Below, one piece after another: positions 1 through 6,769 of a DNA stretch of 22,287 bases (within the stretch, counting starts at the first letter, position 1; each line of letters starts with the position of its first letter). The DNA is taken from the NCBI GenBank assembly GCA_022563275.1, contig JADFNR010000055.1:1-22287 (forward strand). Direction: 5' to 3'. The stretch is from Chloroflexota bacterium (GTDB lineage: Bacteria > Chloroflexota > Dehalococcoidia > UBA3495). The notes under the pieces were generated by a model. The model saw only the letters and a list, made by a program, of their open reading frames with translations, did no database searches and was not told the DNA's origin. The position numbers and the translations under genes were made by a program.

Positions 1-2
1 TC

Positions 3-734
3 TCCACGGGCACGCCCTTCGTCACCGTGAAATACGCCATGACCCTGGACGGCAAGATCGCCACCCACACCGGCGACTCAAAATGGGTGACTGGTCCGGA
101 GGCCAGGAGATACGTGCAGCGGATGCGGCGGGTCTGCGACGCCATCCTGGTGGGCGTCAACACGGCGCTGACCGACGACCCTTACCTGACCGCCCGGGAC
201 GATGACGGCGCCCCCTTGGAACGCCAGCCGCTGCGGGTAGTGTTGGACAGCGTCTGCCACACCCCCGTGAAGGCCATCATGTTCAGCCAACCGGGGTCCA
301 CGCTCATCGCCACCACGGAAGCGGCCCCTGACTCGCGGGTCGTGGCCCTGGAACATGCGGGGGCCGAGGTGGTGGTGCTGCCCTCTGGGGATGACCGGCG
401 GGTGGACCTGAAGGCGCTGCTGGACCACCTGGGATCCAAGGGCGTGGTGAACCTGCTGGTGGAGGGCGGAGGGTCCGTGCACGGAGCCTTTTTCGACCGG
501 GGGCTGGTGGACAAAGTCTACGCCTTCGTCGCCCCGTTGATCGTCGGCGGAGAAACGTCCCTATCACCGGTTGAAGGCTCGGGGGTGGCCGTGATGAACA
601 GCGCGTGGACCTTGGACGTGGTCCGCACTGAGCAAATAGGACCGGATTGGCTCATAATAGGGTATCCAAGGAAAGAATCGGAATCGCCAGACTCCCTTGA
701 CGCGGAAGAGCCGGATGATCAGCCGTATTTCTAG
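3..734 (+). CDS. ribD: RibD reductase domain (5-amino-6-(5-phosphoribosylamino)uracil reductase), 5' partial
   Basis: The reading frame is open from the window edge, so the gene starts upstream and the N-terminal deaminase half expected of RibD is not visible. The visible 243 codons are the NADPH-dependent reductase domain, which reduces the ribosylamino group in the second RibD step of riboflavin synthesis. Supporting motifs are VKYAMTLDGKIAT near the start, SKWVTGPEAR, ILVGVNTALTDDPYLTAR, and the nucleotide-binding NLLVEGGGSVHGAFF followed by APLIVGG. The GTG at 27 lies inside the conserved beta strand and is not the true start. The last ~20 residues are acidic and poorly conserved. ribE follows 25 bp downstream and ribBA after that, so this is one operon. 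A stand-alone reductase cannot be excluded without upstream sequence. Confidence 0.93.
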   Translation, partial: STGTPFVTVKYAMTLDGKIATHTGDSKWVTGPEARRYVQRMRRVCDAILVGVNTALTDDPYLTARDDDGAPLERQPLRVVLDSVCHTPVKAIMFSQPGSTLIATTEAAPDSRVVALEHAGAEVVVLPSGDDRRVDLKALLDHLGSKGVVNLLVEGGGSVHGAFFDRGLVDKVYAFVAPLIVGGETSLSPVEGSGVAVMNSAWTLDVVRTEQIGPDWLIIGYPRKESESPDSLDAEEPDDQPYF

Positions 735-759
735 TGGGCGCGTGAGCTAAAGAGATAGA

Positions 760-1362
760 GTGTTTACCGGAATCGTAGAAGAAGTGGGTGTCGTCGCCAA
801 GATCAGCGGTAACGCCATGACCGTCCGGGCTTCAAAGGTCACCGGGGACCTGAAGCTGGGAGACAGCATCGCCGTCAACGGGGCCTGCCTCACCGCCGTC
901 AGCTGCGGCCGAAGCGAATTCTCGGTGGACCTTACGCCAGAGACCATGCGGCGGACCTCCCTGGGGCAGCTTTCGGTCGGGCGGCCGGTGAACCTGGAAC
1001 GGGCACTCTTGGCCAGCGACAGGATGGGCGGGCACATCGTACAGGGGCATGTAGATGGGACTGGCCGCGTTATGTCGACCAAACCGGAAGGCGATTCCAT
1101 CATCTTCCGCATCAGAGTCCCAAAACGTCTCAACCGCTATATCGTTGAAAAAGGTTTCGTCGCGGTTGACGGCATCAGTTTGACCGTGGTAAAAAGAGGT
1201 GCCTCATCGTTCACCCTGGCTGTGATACCATACACGCTGAATAATACTAATTTGGCTTCATTATCGGTTGGAGACCGGGTGAACCTGGAGGCCGACATCC
1301 TGGCCAAGTATATTGAGAGTCTTCTGGACCGGTCATCCGGGGCCGGGGACAAAGCGTCTTAA
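760..1362 (+). CDS. ribE: Riboflavin synthase, alpha subunit
   Basis: A 200-residue protein that dismutates two 6,7-dimethyl-8-ribityllumazine molecules into riboflavin and the pyrimidinedione. Two lumazine-binding barrels are visible: residues 1-~97 (MFTGIVEEVG, DSIAVNGACLTAV, VDLTPETMRRTSLG) and ~98-190 (GGHIVQGHVDGTG, FVAVDGISLTVV, IPYTLNNTNL, VNLEADILAKYIE). Length matches the family (about 195-215). The GTG at 760 encodes the conserved MFTGIVE start, and no earlier start fits. The ribosome site is weak (AGAGATAGA just upstream), so translation may be coupled to ribD, which ends 25 bp before. The stop TAA overlaps the Shine-Dalgarno of ribBA. The gene is called ribE in Bacillus-type nomenclature and ribC in E. 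coli. Confidence 0.96.
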   Translation: MFTGIVEEVGVVAKISGNAMTVRASKVTGDLKLGDSIAVNGACLTAVSCGRSEFSVDLTPETMRRTSLGQLSVGRPVNLERALLASDRMGGHIVQGHVDGTGRVMSTKPEGDSIIFRIRVPKRLNRYIVEKGFVAVDGISLTVVKRGASSFTLAVIPYTLNNTNLASLSVGDRVNLEADILAKYIESLLDRSSGAGDKAS

Positions 1363-1366
1363 GGAC
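1361..1366 (+). promoter_or_regulatory. Shine-Dalgarno of ribBA that decides its start
   Basis: AAGGAC lies 6 nt before the ATG at 1373 and overlaps the ribE stop codon. It supports ATG 1373 over the GTG at 1313, which would run back into ribE and add residues with no counterpart in RibBA. Confidence 0.7.
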
Positions 1367-1372
1367 AAAATT

Positions 1373-2578
1373 ATGGCTTTGTGCAGTCTCGAAGAAGGGC
1401 TTGAAGAGCTAAAAGCGGGCAGGTTCCTCATCGTGGTGGACGATGAGAACCGTGAGAACGAAGGGGACTTGGTGATGCCCGCCGAGATGGTGACACCCGA
1501 GGCCGTTAATTTCGTCGTTACCCACGCCCGCGGCCTGCTCTGTATGCCCATCATCGGAGAGCGCCTGGACGAGCTCCAGATGCCTCTGATGGTCAGCCAG
1601 AACGGCTCGACAAAAAACCAGACCGCGTTCACCGTTTCGGTGGACTACAACGTGAACACCACCACCGGTATCTCGGCTGGTGACCGCGCCGCGACCATTC
1701 TGGCCATGCTGGACCCGGCGGTCAAACCCGAGGAATTCACCCGTCCCGGCCACCTTTTCCCGCTGCGGTACCATCCCGGCGGAGTGCTGGCGCGGGCCGG
1801 TCACACCGAAGCCGCGGTTGACCTCTGCGAGATGGTGGGCATGTACCCCGCCGGCATCGTCTGCGAGATCATGTCCGAGGACGGCACCATGTCCCGGCTC
1901 CCAGAGCTGGAAGGTTTCGCCGATGAACACAGTCTCAAGATCCTAAGCATCGCCCAGATCATCGCTCAACGCCGCCGCACCGAGCGCTTGATCGAACGCG
2001 TGGCCGAGGCCCGCCTCCCGACCCGCTTCGGCAAGTTCCGGGCCATCGCCTACAAGAGCCACGTGGATGCGGGCGAACATATCGCGTTGACCATCGGCGA
2101 GTGGACTCCGGATGAGCCGGTCCTGGTACGCATCCACAGCGAGTGCCTCACCGGCGACGTTTTTGGCAGCCTGCGTTGCGACTGCGGTGAACAGATCGAA
2201 TTGGCGCTCCAACAATTGGCCGAGGCCGGCAACGGCATCTTCCTCTACATGCGGCAAGAGGGCCGCGGCATCGGCCTCCACAACAAGATCAAGGCCTACT
2301 CCCTGCAGGACCAGGGTCTGGACACCGTGGAAGCCAACGAGACCCTGGGCTTCGAGCCCGACCTGCGGCACTACGGCGTGGGAGCGCAGATCCTCCTCGA
2401 CCTGGGTGTGCGTAAGCTGAACCTATTGACCAACAACCCCAAGAAGGTGGTTGGACTCTCTGGGTTCGACCTGGAGATCGTTGACCGAATACCAGTGGAA
2501 GCCGAAGTGACCGATGAGAACCGCACCTACTTGAAGACCAAGAAAGCCCGGATGGGCCACATACTCGGTAACTGCTAA
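1373..2578 (+). CDS. ribBA: Bifunctional 3,4-dihydroxy-2-butanone-4-phosphate synthase / GTP cyclohydrolase II
   Basis: A 401-residue fusion that makes both riboflavin precursors: dihydroxybutanone phosphate from ribulose 5-phosphate, and the pyrimidine precursor from GTP. Residues 1-~200 are the RibB domain: acidic metal loop DDENRENEGDLVM (23-35), THARGLLC (50-57), TGISAGDRAATI (98-109), and RPGHLFPLR with GGVLARAGHTEAAVDL (H144, E146). Residues ~205-401 are the RibA domain, with zinc cysteines C258, C269 and C271 in SECLTGDVFGSLRCDCG, then YMRQEGRGIGLHNKI and LLTNNPKKVVGL. Both domains look intact and the length is typical. The start was set at ATG 1373 from its Shine-Dalgarno and from family length. 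An intrinsic terminator follows directly, so this is the last gene of the operon. Confidence 0.97.
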   Translation: MALCSLEEGLEELKAGRFLIVVDDENRENEGDLVMPAEMVTPEAVNFVVTHARGLLCMPIIGERLDELQMPLMVSQNGSTKNQTAFTVSVDYNVNTTTGISAGDRAATILAMLDPAVKPEEFTRPGHLFPLRYHPGGVLARAGHTEAAVDLCEMVGMYPAGIVCEIMSEDGTMSRLPELEGFADEHSLKILSIAQIIAQRRRTERLIERVAEARLPTRFGKFRAIAYKSHVDAGEHIALTIGEWTPDEPVLVRIHSECLTGDVFGSLRCDCGEQIELALQQLAEAGNGIFLYMRQEGRGIGLHNKIKAYSLQDQGLDTVEANETLGFEPDLRHYGVGAQILLDLGVRKLNLLTNNPKKVVGLSGFDLEIVDRIPVEAEVTDENRTYLKTKKARMGHILGNC

Positions 2579-2603
2579 AACCCGGTTCTTCAACAGCCAA
2601 TAC

Positions 2604-2637
2604 AAAAGCCCGCCTGATAGGCGGGCTTTTATTTTTT
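2604..2637 (+). terminator. Rho-independent terminator of the rib operon
   Basis: A perfect 11-bp stem, AAAAGCCCGCC / GGCGGGCTTTT, with the 5-nt loop TGATA, followed by ATTTTTT. It begins 25 bp after the ribBA stop. The A/T flanks make it nearly symmetric, so it may also stop transcripts arriving on the minus strand. Confidence 0.92.
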
Positions 2638-2690
2638 CCCGAAACGTGGGTTTTCCCCGGTCCAAGGGCTGAATTCCGCGATTCACGGCC

Positions 2691-2828
2691 GTAGGCGCGG
2701 GTTTTTAACCCGCTATGCCTTATCTAGACCACGTTTTAACGGACCAAGAATCATCCCAGCCCCAGCTTGGTTTCGGTCCTCAGCCTTGAATTATTTTTGG
2801 GCAAGGCGGGTTTAAAACCCGCGCCTAC
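2691..2828. repeat. 138-bp inverted-repeat element (REP/MITE-like)
   Basis: The left arm at 2691-2713 begins GTAGGCGCGGG and ends AACCCGC. The right arm at 2806-2828 is its reverse complement with 22 of 23 positions matching. Each arm is itself a near-palindrome (GCGGG...CCCGC around an A/T centre). The ~92 bp between the arms shows no reading frame of note. The element sits in the 421-bp gap between ribBA and prfB. Palindromes opening with GTAGG are common dispersed repeats in environmental bacterial genomes; copy number cannot be judged from this window. Confidence 0.7.
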
Positions 2829-2894
2829 CATACTCGTCATTCAGACGAAAGTTCCTCCGCCACGATAGTAGCCGCCTGCTCGTTCGCTCATGGT

Positions 2895-2921
2895 GAGCCC
2901 CGACCTAAGGTCGAGGGTCTC
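2895..2921. other. Imperfect hairpin downstream of prfB
   Basis: GAGCCC-CGACC-TAA-GGTCG-A-GGG-T-CTC can fold into an 11-bp stem with two single-base bulges and a TAA loop. It lies about 80 bp beyond the prfB stop on the minus strand and could protect or end that transcript, but no T-run follows on either side, so it is not a canonical terminator. Apart from the inverted repeat, nothing else was recognised in 2640-3000. Confidence 0.3.
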
Positions 2922-2999
2922 GCTGGAATCACAGTGGGGGATGGCTACTTGGGGCACCATCTGAGAATTCCGGCCTGTCCGGGACGACGGGTGGCCAGC

Positions 3000-4098
3000 T
3001 TACTGTCCGACTTTGGACATCAGGTAGGCTTCGATGAACTGGTCTATATCCCCAGCCAACACGGCCTCCGGGTTGGTGCTCTGCAGGTTGGTGCGGTGGT
3101 CTTTCACCGACTTATAGGGGTGGAGCACGTAACTGCGGATCTGGCTGCCCCATTCAGCCGCCTTGCGTTCCCCCCGGAGACTGGCCACCTGTTTGGCCCT
3201 CTCCTCGGCCTGCCGGGCCAGCAGCCTGGCCTTCAGGATGCGGATGGCATACTCCCGGTTCTGGTGCTGGGAACGCTCGTTCTGGCAGGTGACCACGATG
3301 CCGGAAGGGATGTGGGTCAAGCGTACCGCCGAGGCCACTTTCTGCACGTTCTGCCCGCCGGGCCCGCTGGCGCGGAACGTGTCCATCTTGATGTCTTCCG
3401 AACGGACTTCCACATCCGGGTCGTCCTCGGCGGTGGGCAGGACCTCCACCTGGGCAAAGGATGTCTGGCGCAGGTTGTTGGGATCGTAGGGCGAGAGACG
3501 GACCAGACGGTGAACGCCCTGTTCGGCGAGCAGATATCCAAATGCGTGGGGACCGCCAATCTCCAGGGTTGCGCCGCGCAGCCCTGCTTCCTCCCCGTAG
3601 GAAAGGTCCATGACCTCATAAGGCCGCTTTCCCGTCTCCGCCCATTGGCAGTACATCTGCATCAGCATCTCGGCCCAGTCCTGGGCGTCGGTGCCGCCGG
3701 CGCCGGCGTGGATGGTCACGATGGCGGGCCGGTCATCATAAGGACCGGACAGGGTGAGGCTGATCTCTTCCCGGGCCAGAGCTTTGGTCAGTTCTTCGAA
3801 CTCGGCTTCCAATTGTTCTTGAAGGGAAGGGTCGTCCTCGGCGAGCGCCAACTCGGTCAGTTCCACCAAGTTTTGGGAGCGGGAATCCAGGTCACGCCAG
3901 AGGGCCACGGTGTCCTTCAAGCGGCCAAGTTCCTGCATCTTCCGTTGCGCACTTTGGTGGTCGTCCCAGTAACCCGGTTCGGCCGCCTCGCGCTCCATGA
4001 CGCTTATGGCGTCTTCTTTACCGGCTAGGTCAAAGACGCTCCACCACCGACGCGATCTTTTGATTGAGGGTCGATAGGTGTTGTTTTAGTTGCTCCAT
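3000..4098 (-). CDS. prfB: Peptide chain release factor 2, with programmed +1 frameshift
   Basis: RF2 recognises UGA and UAA stop codons and triggers peptide release on the ribosome. The gene starts at ATG 4098, reads 22 codons to an in-frame TGA (4032-4030), then shifts +1 and continues to 3000. The joined product is 22 + 11 + 332 = 365 residues, the same length as E. coli RF2. The large frame alone begins inside the protein at residue 34 and lacks the N-terminus. Visible motifs include HAGAGGTDAQDWAEML, GVHRLVRLSPYDPNN, the GGQ catalytic motif (residues 247-249) in SGPGGQNVQKV, and CQNERSQHQN. The anticodon-like tripeptide is SPY (202-204), not the usual SPF. GGAG lies 11 nt before the ATG. 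The two esterase genes are upstream on the same strand, but an extended -10 promoter sits in between. Confidence 0.96.
4030..4042 (-). promoter_or_regulatory. prfB programmed +1 frameshift site
   Basis: Read on the minus strand: GGAG (4042-4039), CGT, then CTT TGA C. This is the classic RF2 autoregulatory arrangement: an internal Shine-Dalgarno-like GGAG three bases before the slippery CTT, an in-frame UGA stop, and a following C. When RF2 is scarce, slow termination at UGA lets the ribosome slip +1 and make more RF2. Both flanking frames fit RF2 sequence and the final length is 365. Confidence 0.94.
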
Positions 4099-4174
4099 GG
4101 TCCGGTATTCTCCAGTCCTATTGTGGTGATCTTAGCCCAGATACGAGCGAAGGCCCAGGTCCTTCAGTGAGTCA

Positions 4175-4183
4175 ATTATATCA
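4175..4183 (-). promoter_or_regulatory. Extended -10 promoter candidate for prfB
   Basis: TGATATAAT on the minus strand is a perfect -10 hexamer with the extended TGn motif. It lies about 75 bp before the prfB ATG, in the gap after the esterase stop at 4245. No good -35 box is visible, which extended -10 promoters tolerate. Confidence 0.55.
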
Positions 4184-4244
4184 GCAGGCCGCCGCCCAAC
4201 CCCAGCCGTGGACGCCATATCCGGACCGCTTCTGGGCCGTAATC

Positions 4245-5123
4245 TCAGCCAAGACCCAACTTGTCCGACAGCCAGGAAAGTTGTATCTGGGCGTGCTCAT
4301 GGCCGCCACCCTCGGATGCCCCGTGGTAGACCCGGAGATCGCAATCGGGAATCTTCGCCGCCAATTTTTCTCCAAATTCCAGCGGACAGGAGCCGGTGTC
4401 GTTGATGCCAACGCTCAGCAACACCGGCGCGGTGATCTTGCCGGCTGTCTTTAGGGGGTCCAAGTCGGCGGTGTTCCGCGCCACGGCCCTACGGCGCGTT
4501 GGATACAGGCGCAGGTAGTCGTCCAACTCCGCCAGCGGGTATGCCAGCCCCGGTTTCAGCGACGCGGGGTTGCCCAGCGCCATGGGGGTGTTGGCGGCAA
4601 CCGCATGGACCGGTATGCGGCGGGCGGCGACCGCCAAAGCCAAAGCCCCGCCAAGACCGGCGCCAATCAGCGCGATCGCTCCGATCTGGGCCTGGTCCTG
4701 CTGCAAAAGGGCGTCCATGCCCCGAAGCGCATCGGCGAAAACCCGGCGCATCACATAGGAATCCAAGTCTTCGATGCCCTGGGTCAGAAGTCCTGGAAAC
4801 TGCGCCTGGAAGCCCTGATCGCTCTGGCGTTGGCCCCGGAACGTGGGGTTCATGACCACCGCCCGCTCCCGAAGTGGCGTGTATACGATGTCATGGACGC
4901 TGCCGTAGTCGGGCATCCGGATGACCGCCGGAAAGGGGCCTCCGCCATGGGGCACTGACAACCAAGCGAAAAGCCAATAACCGTCGACCGAGGTGTACCG
5001 CATCTGGTAAACGTCCCAATCGGGTTGGGAGTAGAAATCGTCCCGGCGCAGGCTCACGTCTGGCGAGAGTTCAGCCAGGGCGGCTTCGGTCTGCTGCCAG
5101 AACTTGTCGGCTGCGCTGGTCAT
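4245..5123 (-). CDS. Acetyl-xylan-esterase-like alpha/beta hydrolase, probably catalytically dead
   Basis: A 292-residue paralogue of the gene just upstream, with the same layout: an N-terminal cap with VPHGGGPFPAVIRMPDYG, then the hydrolase core. At the nucleophile elbow the sequence is LIGAGLGGA, so the position expected to be Ser in GxSxG is Gly156. The acid candidate Asp242 (GINDTGSCP) and a His275 (GGGHEH) are still present. The frame is clean over its whole length, so this is not simple decay. The start is ATG 5123, whose ATGA overlaps the stop of the preceding gene, implying translational coupling. A longer open frame reaching back to 5465 is out-of-phase sequence of that neighbour and was not used. 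It may act as a non-catalytic partner or binding protein; substrate unknown. Confidence 0.82.
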   Translation of the reverse strand: MTSAADKFWQQTEAALAELSPDVSLRRDDFYSQPDWDVYQMRYTSVDGYWLFAWLSVPHGGGPFPAVIRMPDYGSVHDIVYTPLRERAVVMNPTFRGQRQSDQGFQAQFPGLLTQGIEDLDSYVMRRVFADALRGMDALLQQDQAQIGAIALIGAGLGGALALAVAARRIPVHAVAANTPMALGNPASLKPGLAYPLAELDDYLRLYPTRRRAVARNTADLDPLKTAGKITAPVLLSVGINDTGSCPLEFGEKLAAKIPDCDLRVYHGASEGGGHEHAQIQLSWLSDKLGLG

Positions 5124-6058
5124 GATACAACCGCAGTTAAGGCGATCTGACTCTCCAGCCACGCCCTTTCCTGGCCCGGATAGTCGTGGGCATTGCCGTG
5201 TCCGGAATTTGGGAACAGCCAGAGCTCTTTGTGGCCGGTCAGCGCCCGGTAGGCCGCATAGCTGGTCTCGGGCGGGCAGACTTCGTCGTCCAGGGCGATG
5301 CCCACCACCATGGGGGACTTGATCCTGGGAGCGAAGTTCACGGCGTCGAAGTACCGCAGGGTGTCCAGCATCCGCTCTTCCTCTTCCGGATAGGCCCGGG
5401 CGTAGCAGGCCAATTCGTCGTAGGGGTACGACCGGAACATGGCCATGGCCTCCGGGTAGCAGCATAAGAAGGGATACCCGGCAACCCCGGCTTTGATCTC
5501 AGGGCGCAAGGCTGCAGTGATCAGGGTTAGGCCGCCGCCTTGGCTGCTCCCGCAGGCGAATATCCGCTCCGGGTCGATCTCCGGTCGGGAACGCAGAAAA
5601 TCAACTCCGCGCACGCAGTCCGCGATGACCCCCCGGTAAGCGTAGGTCTCTTTACTTTCCAATCCCGTGGTGAGCAGACCGGGGTAACCGGGGTTGAACT
5701 CGGCGCTGCTCTTCAACTTGCCCCGCACTGCCACCGACAACACGGCCACGCCCTTCTTCCCCCAATCGCGGCGCACCGGCGGTTCGGACTTATAACCGGG
5801 GAAGTTGACGATGGCCGGGAACGGCCCGTCTCCCTGGGTCGGCAGGCTATACCATGCCGAGATCTCCAGGCCGCCGAGACTCAGATAAACGACGTTGAAC
5901 ACGTGGACATCGTCATTGCTGCGCAGCGGTTCGGCGGTGATCACCGGCTTGAGATTGGTCCGGGAAAGCAGCTCCAGCGTGCCGCTCCAGAAATCGTCGA
6001 AGTCGTCTGGGCAGCTAACCTGGGTCTCGAAATCTTCCAAGTCTTGTTGGGTCGCCAT
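5120..6058 (-). CDS. Acetyl xylan esterase / cephalosporin-C deacetylase family hydrolase
   Basis: A 312-residue alpha/beta hydrolase of the AXE1/CAH family, which removes acetyl groups from carbohydrates or related esters. The catalytic triad is readable: Ser172 in GSSQGGG, Asp258 in ALDDEVCPPETSYAAYRAL, and His287 in PNSGHG. The family-typical N-terminal stretch PDDFDDFWSGTLELL and the GPFPAIVNFPGY segment are present. Length matches the family (about 310-325). The start at ATG 6058 is supported by GGAG 5 nt upstream; an upstream extension to 6163 has no such support and reads as low-complexity. No signal peptide is seen, so it is probably cytoplasmic. It is the first gene of a two-gene unit and overlaps the paralogous second gene by 4 bp (ATGA). 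The physiological substrate is not predictable. Confidence 0.9.
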   Translation of the reverse strand: MATQQDLEDFETQVSCPDDFDDFWSGTLELLSRTNLKPVITAEPLRSNDDVHVFNVVYLSLGGLEISAWYSLPTQGDGPFPAIVNFPGYKSEPPVRRDWGKKGVAVLSVAVRGKLKSSAEFNPGYPGLLTTGLESKETYAYRGVIADCVRGVDFLRSRPEIDPERIFACGSSQGGGLTLITAALRPEIKAGVAGYPFLCCYPEAMAMFRSYPYDELACYARAYPEEEERMLDTLRYFDAVNFAPRIKSPMVVGIALDDEVCPPETSYAAYRALTGHKELWLFPNSGHGNAHDYPGQERAWLESQIALTAVVS

Positions 6059-6063
6059 GCGTT

Positions 6064-6067
6064 CTCC
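6064..6067 (-). promoter_or_regulatory. Shine-Dalgarno deciding the esterase start
   Basis: GGAG on the minus strand, 5 nt before ATG 6058, favours this start over the in-frame start 35 codons further upstream. Confidence 0.7.
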
Positions 6068-6101
6068 GATCAGAGCATCCTCTGGTGTTCCGGCGCGGGT
6101 A

Positions 6102-6107
6102 ATTATA
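6102..6107 (-). promoter_or_regulatory. -10 box candidate for the esterase pair
   Basis: A perfect TATAAT on the minus strand, 43 bp before the esterase ATG, in the 170-bp gap between the divergent esterase and SRPBCC genes. No convincing -35 box is visible at 16-18 bp. Confidence 0.45.
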
Positions 6108-6228
6108 CCGGTGGCCGGGCGGGGAGTGTACTCCGAAATACCCAGCGGCGCCCGGCCTGCCACACCCCTTTTACCGGACTGACATCCAATGAGCCGACCA
6201 GACGCTACACCGGAGTTGGACCCGCCAT

Positions 6229-6705
6229 ATGAAAGTTAGGTTACGAACACAGAGCGTCACCATCCGCGCGCCGCGCTCGGTGGTCTTCAAGCTGATCAGT
6301 TCTTTCGGTGACGGCGGCGGTGACGGCGGCGAACCGTCCGGTGATATGGCTGAGGGTAATACATTGGTGGAGCGGGACGGCAACCGGCTGTTGATGGAGT
6401 TTCGCTCCCGGGACGGCCGGAAGATGTACCGGACCCTTGAAGAAGTGATGCTCTACCCCGATGAGCGAATCACGTTTAGACACCTGGAAGGCCCGTTGAA
6501 CTATTCCAAGGAGGAGTTTGTATTCACCGAGGTGGACACCGGAACGACGATGACTCATACCGGAGAGATCGAGTGCCGGATGCATTGGCTCCCCGTCGCC
6601 GGATGGGCGGTGGCCCGTTTTTATGTGAAGCCCCGCTACGAGCGCCTGGTCCTCCGCCACATGAACTCATTAAAAGAGCAGGCCGAAGGCGGGAACACGG
6701 GGTAA
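6229..6705 (+). CDS. SRPBCC (START-like) family protein
   Basis: A 158-residue protein with the SRPBCC/polyketide-cyclase-like pattern: the N-terminal strand VRLRTQSVTIRAPRSVVFKLIS, an alternating strand region including GNRLLMEFRSRDGRKMYRTLEEVMLYPDERITFRHLEG (given here for orientation in shortened form: RLLMEF, RTLEEV, RITFRHLEGP), and a closing helix RYERLVLRHMNSLKEQ. Such folds hold small hydrophobic ligands or lipids in a cavity; no ligand can be named. A Gly-rich GDGGGDGGEPSGD segment (~27-39) replaces a loop. GGAG lies 13 nt before the ATG, rather far, so the start is fairly secure by content but weak by signal. It is divergent from the esterases and 64 bp upstream of the plsY-like gene, possibly co-transcribed with it. 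Confidence 0.72.
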   Translation: MKVRLRTQSVTIRAPRSVVFKLISSFGDGGGDGGEPSGDMAEGNTLVERDGNRLLMEFRSRDGRKMYRTLEEVMLYPDERITFRHLEGPLNYSKEEFVFTEVDTGTTMTHTGEIECRMHWLPVAGWAVARFYVKPRYERLVLRHMNSLKEQAEGGNTG

Positions 6706-6769
6706 ATTGGCGTTTCCAAACGCGGAGGGGTTATCCTGTTCTTAGACCAAACCTGACGGACATGAAGAC

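Noticed and set aside
2934..4028. A 364-codon open frame on the plus strand
   Set aside because: It lies antisense to prfB, has no recognisable motif, and shows the His/Gly/Val-rich look of a reverse-strand shadow in high-GC DNA.
5124..5465. N-terminal extension of the second esterase frame
   Set aside because: This part overlaps the first esterase out of phase and reads as Arg/Gly/Pro-rich shadow; the ATGA-coupled start at 5123 fits the family length.
6189..6239. A 16-codon frame (MSRPDATPELDPPYES) overlapping the SRPBCC start
   Set aside because: It has no ribosome site of its own and no regulatory residue pattern; probably chance.
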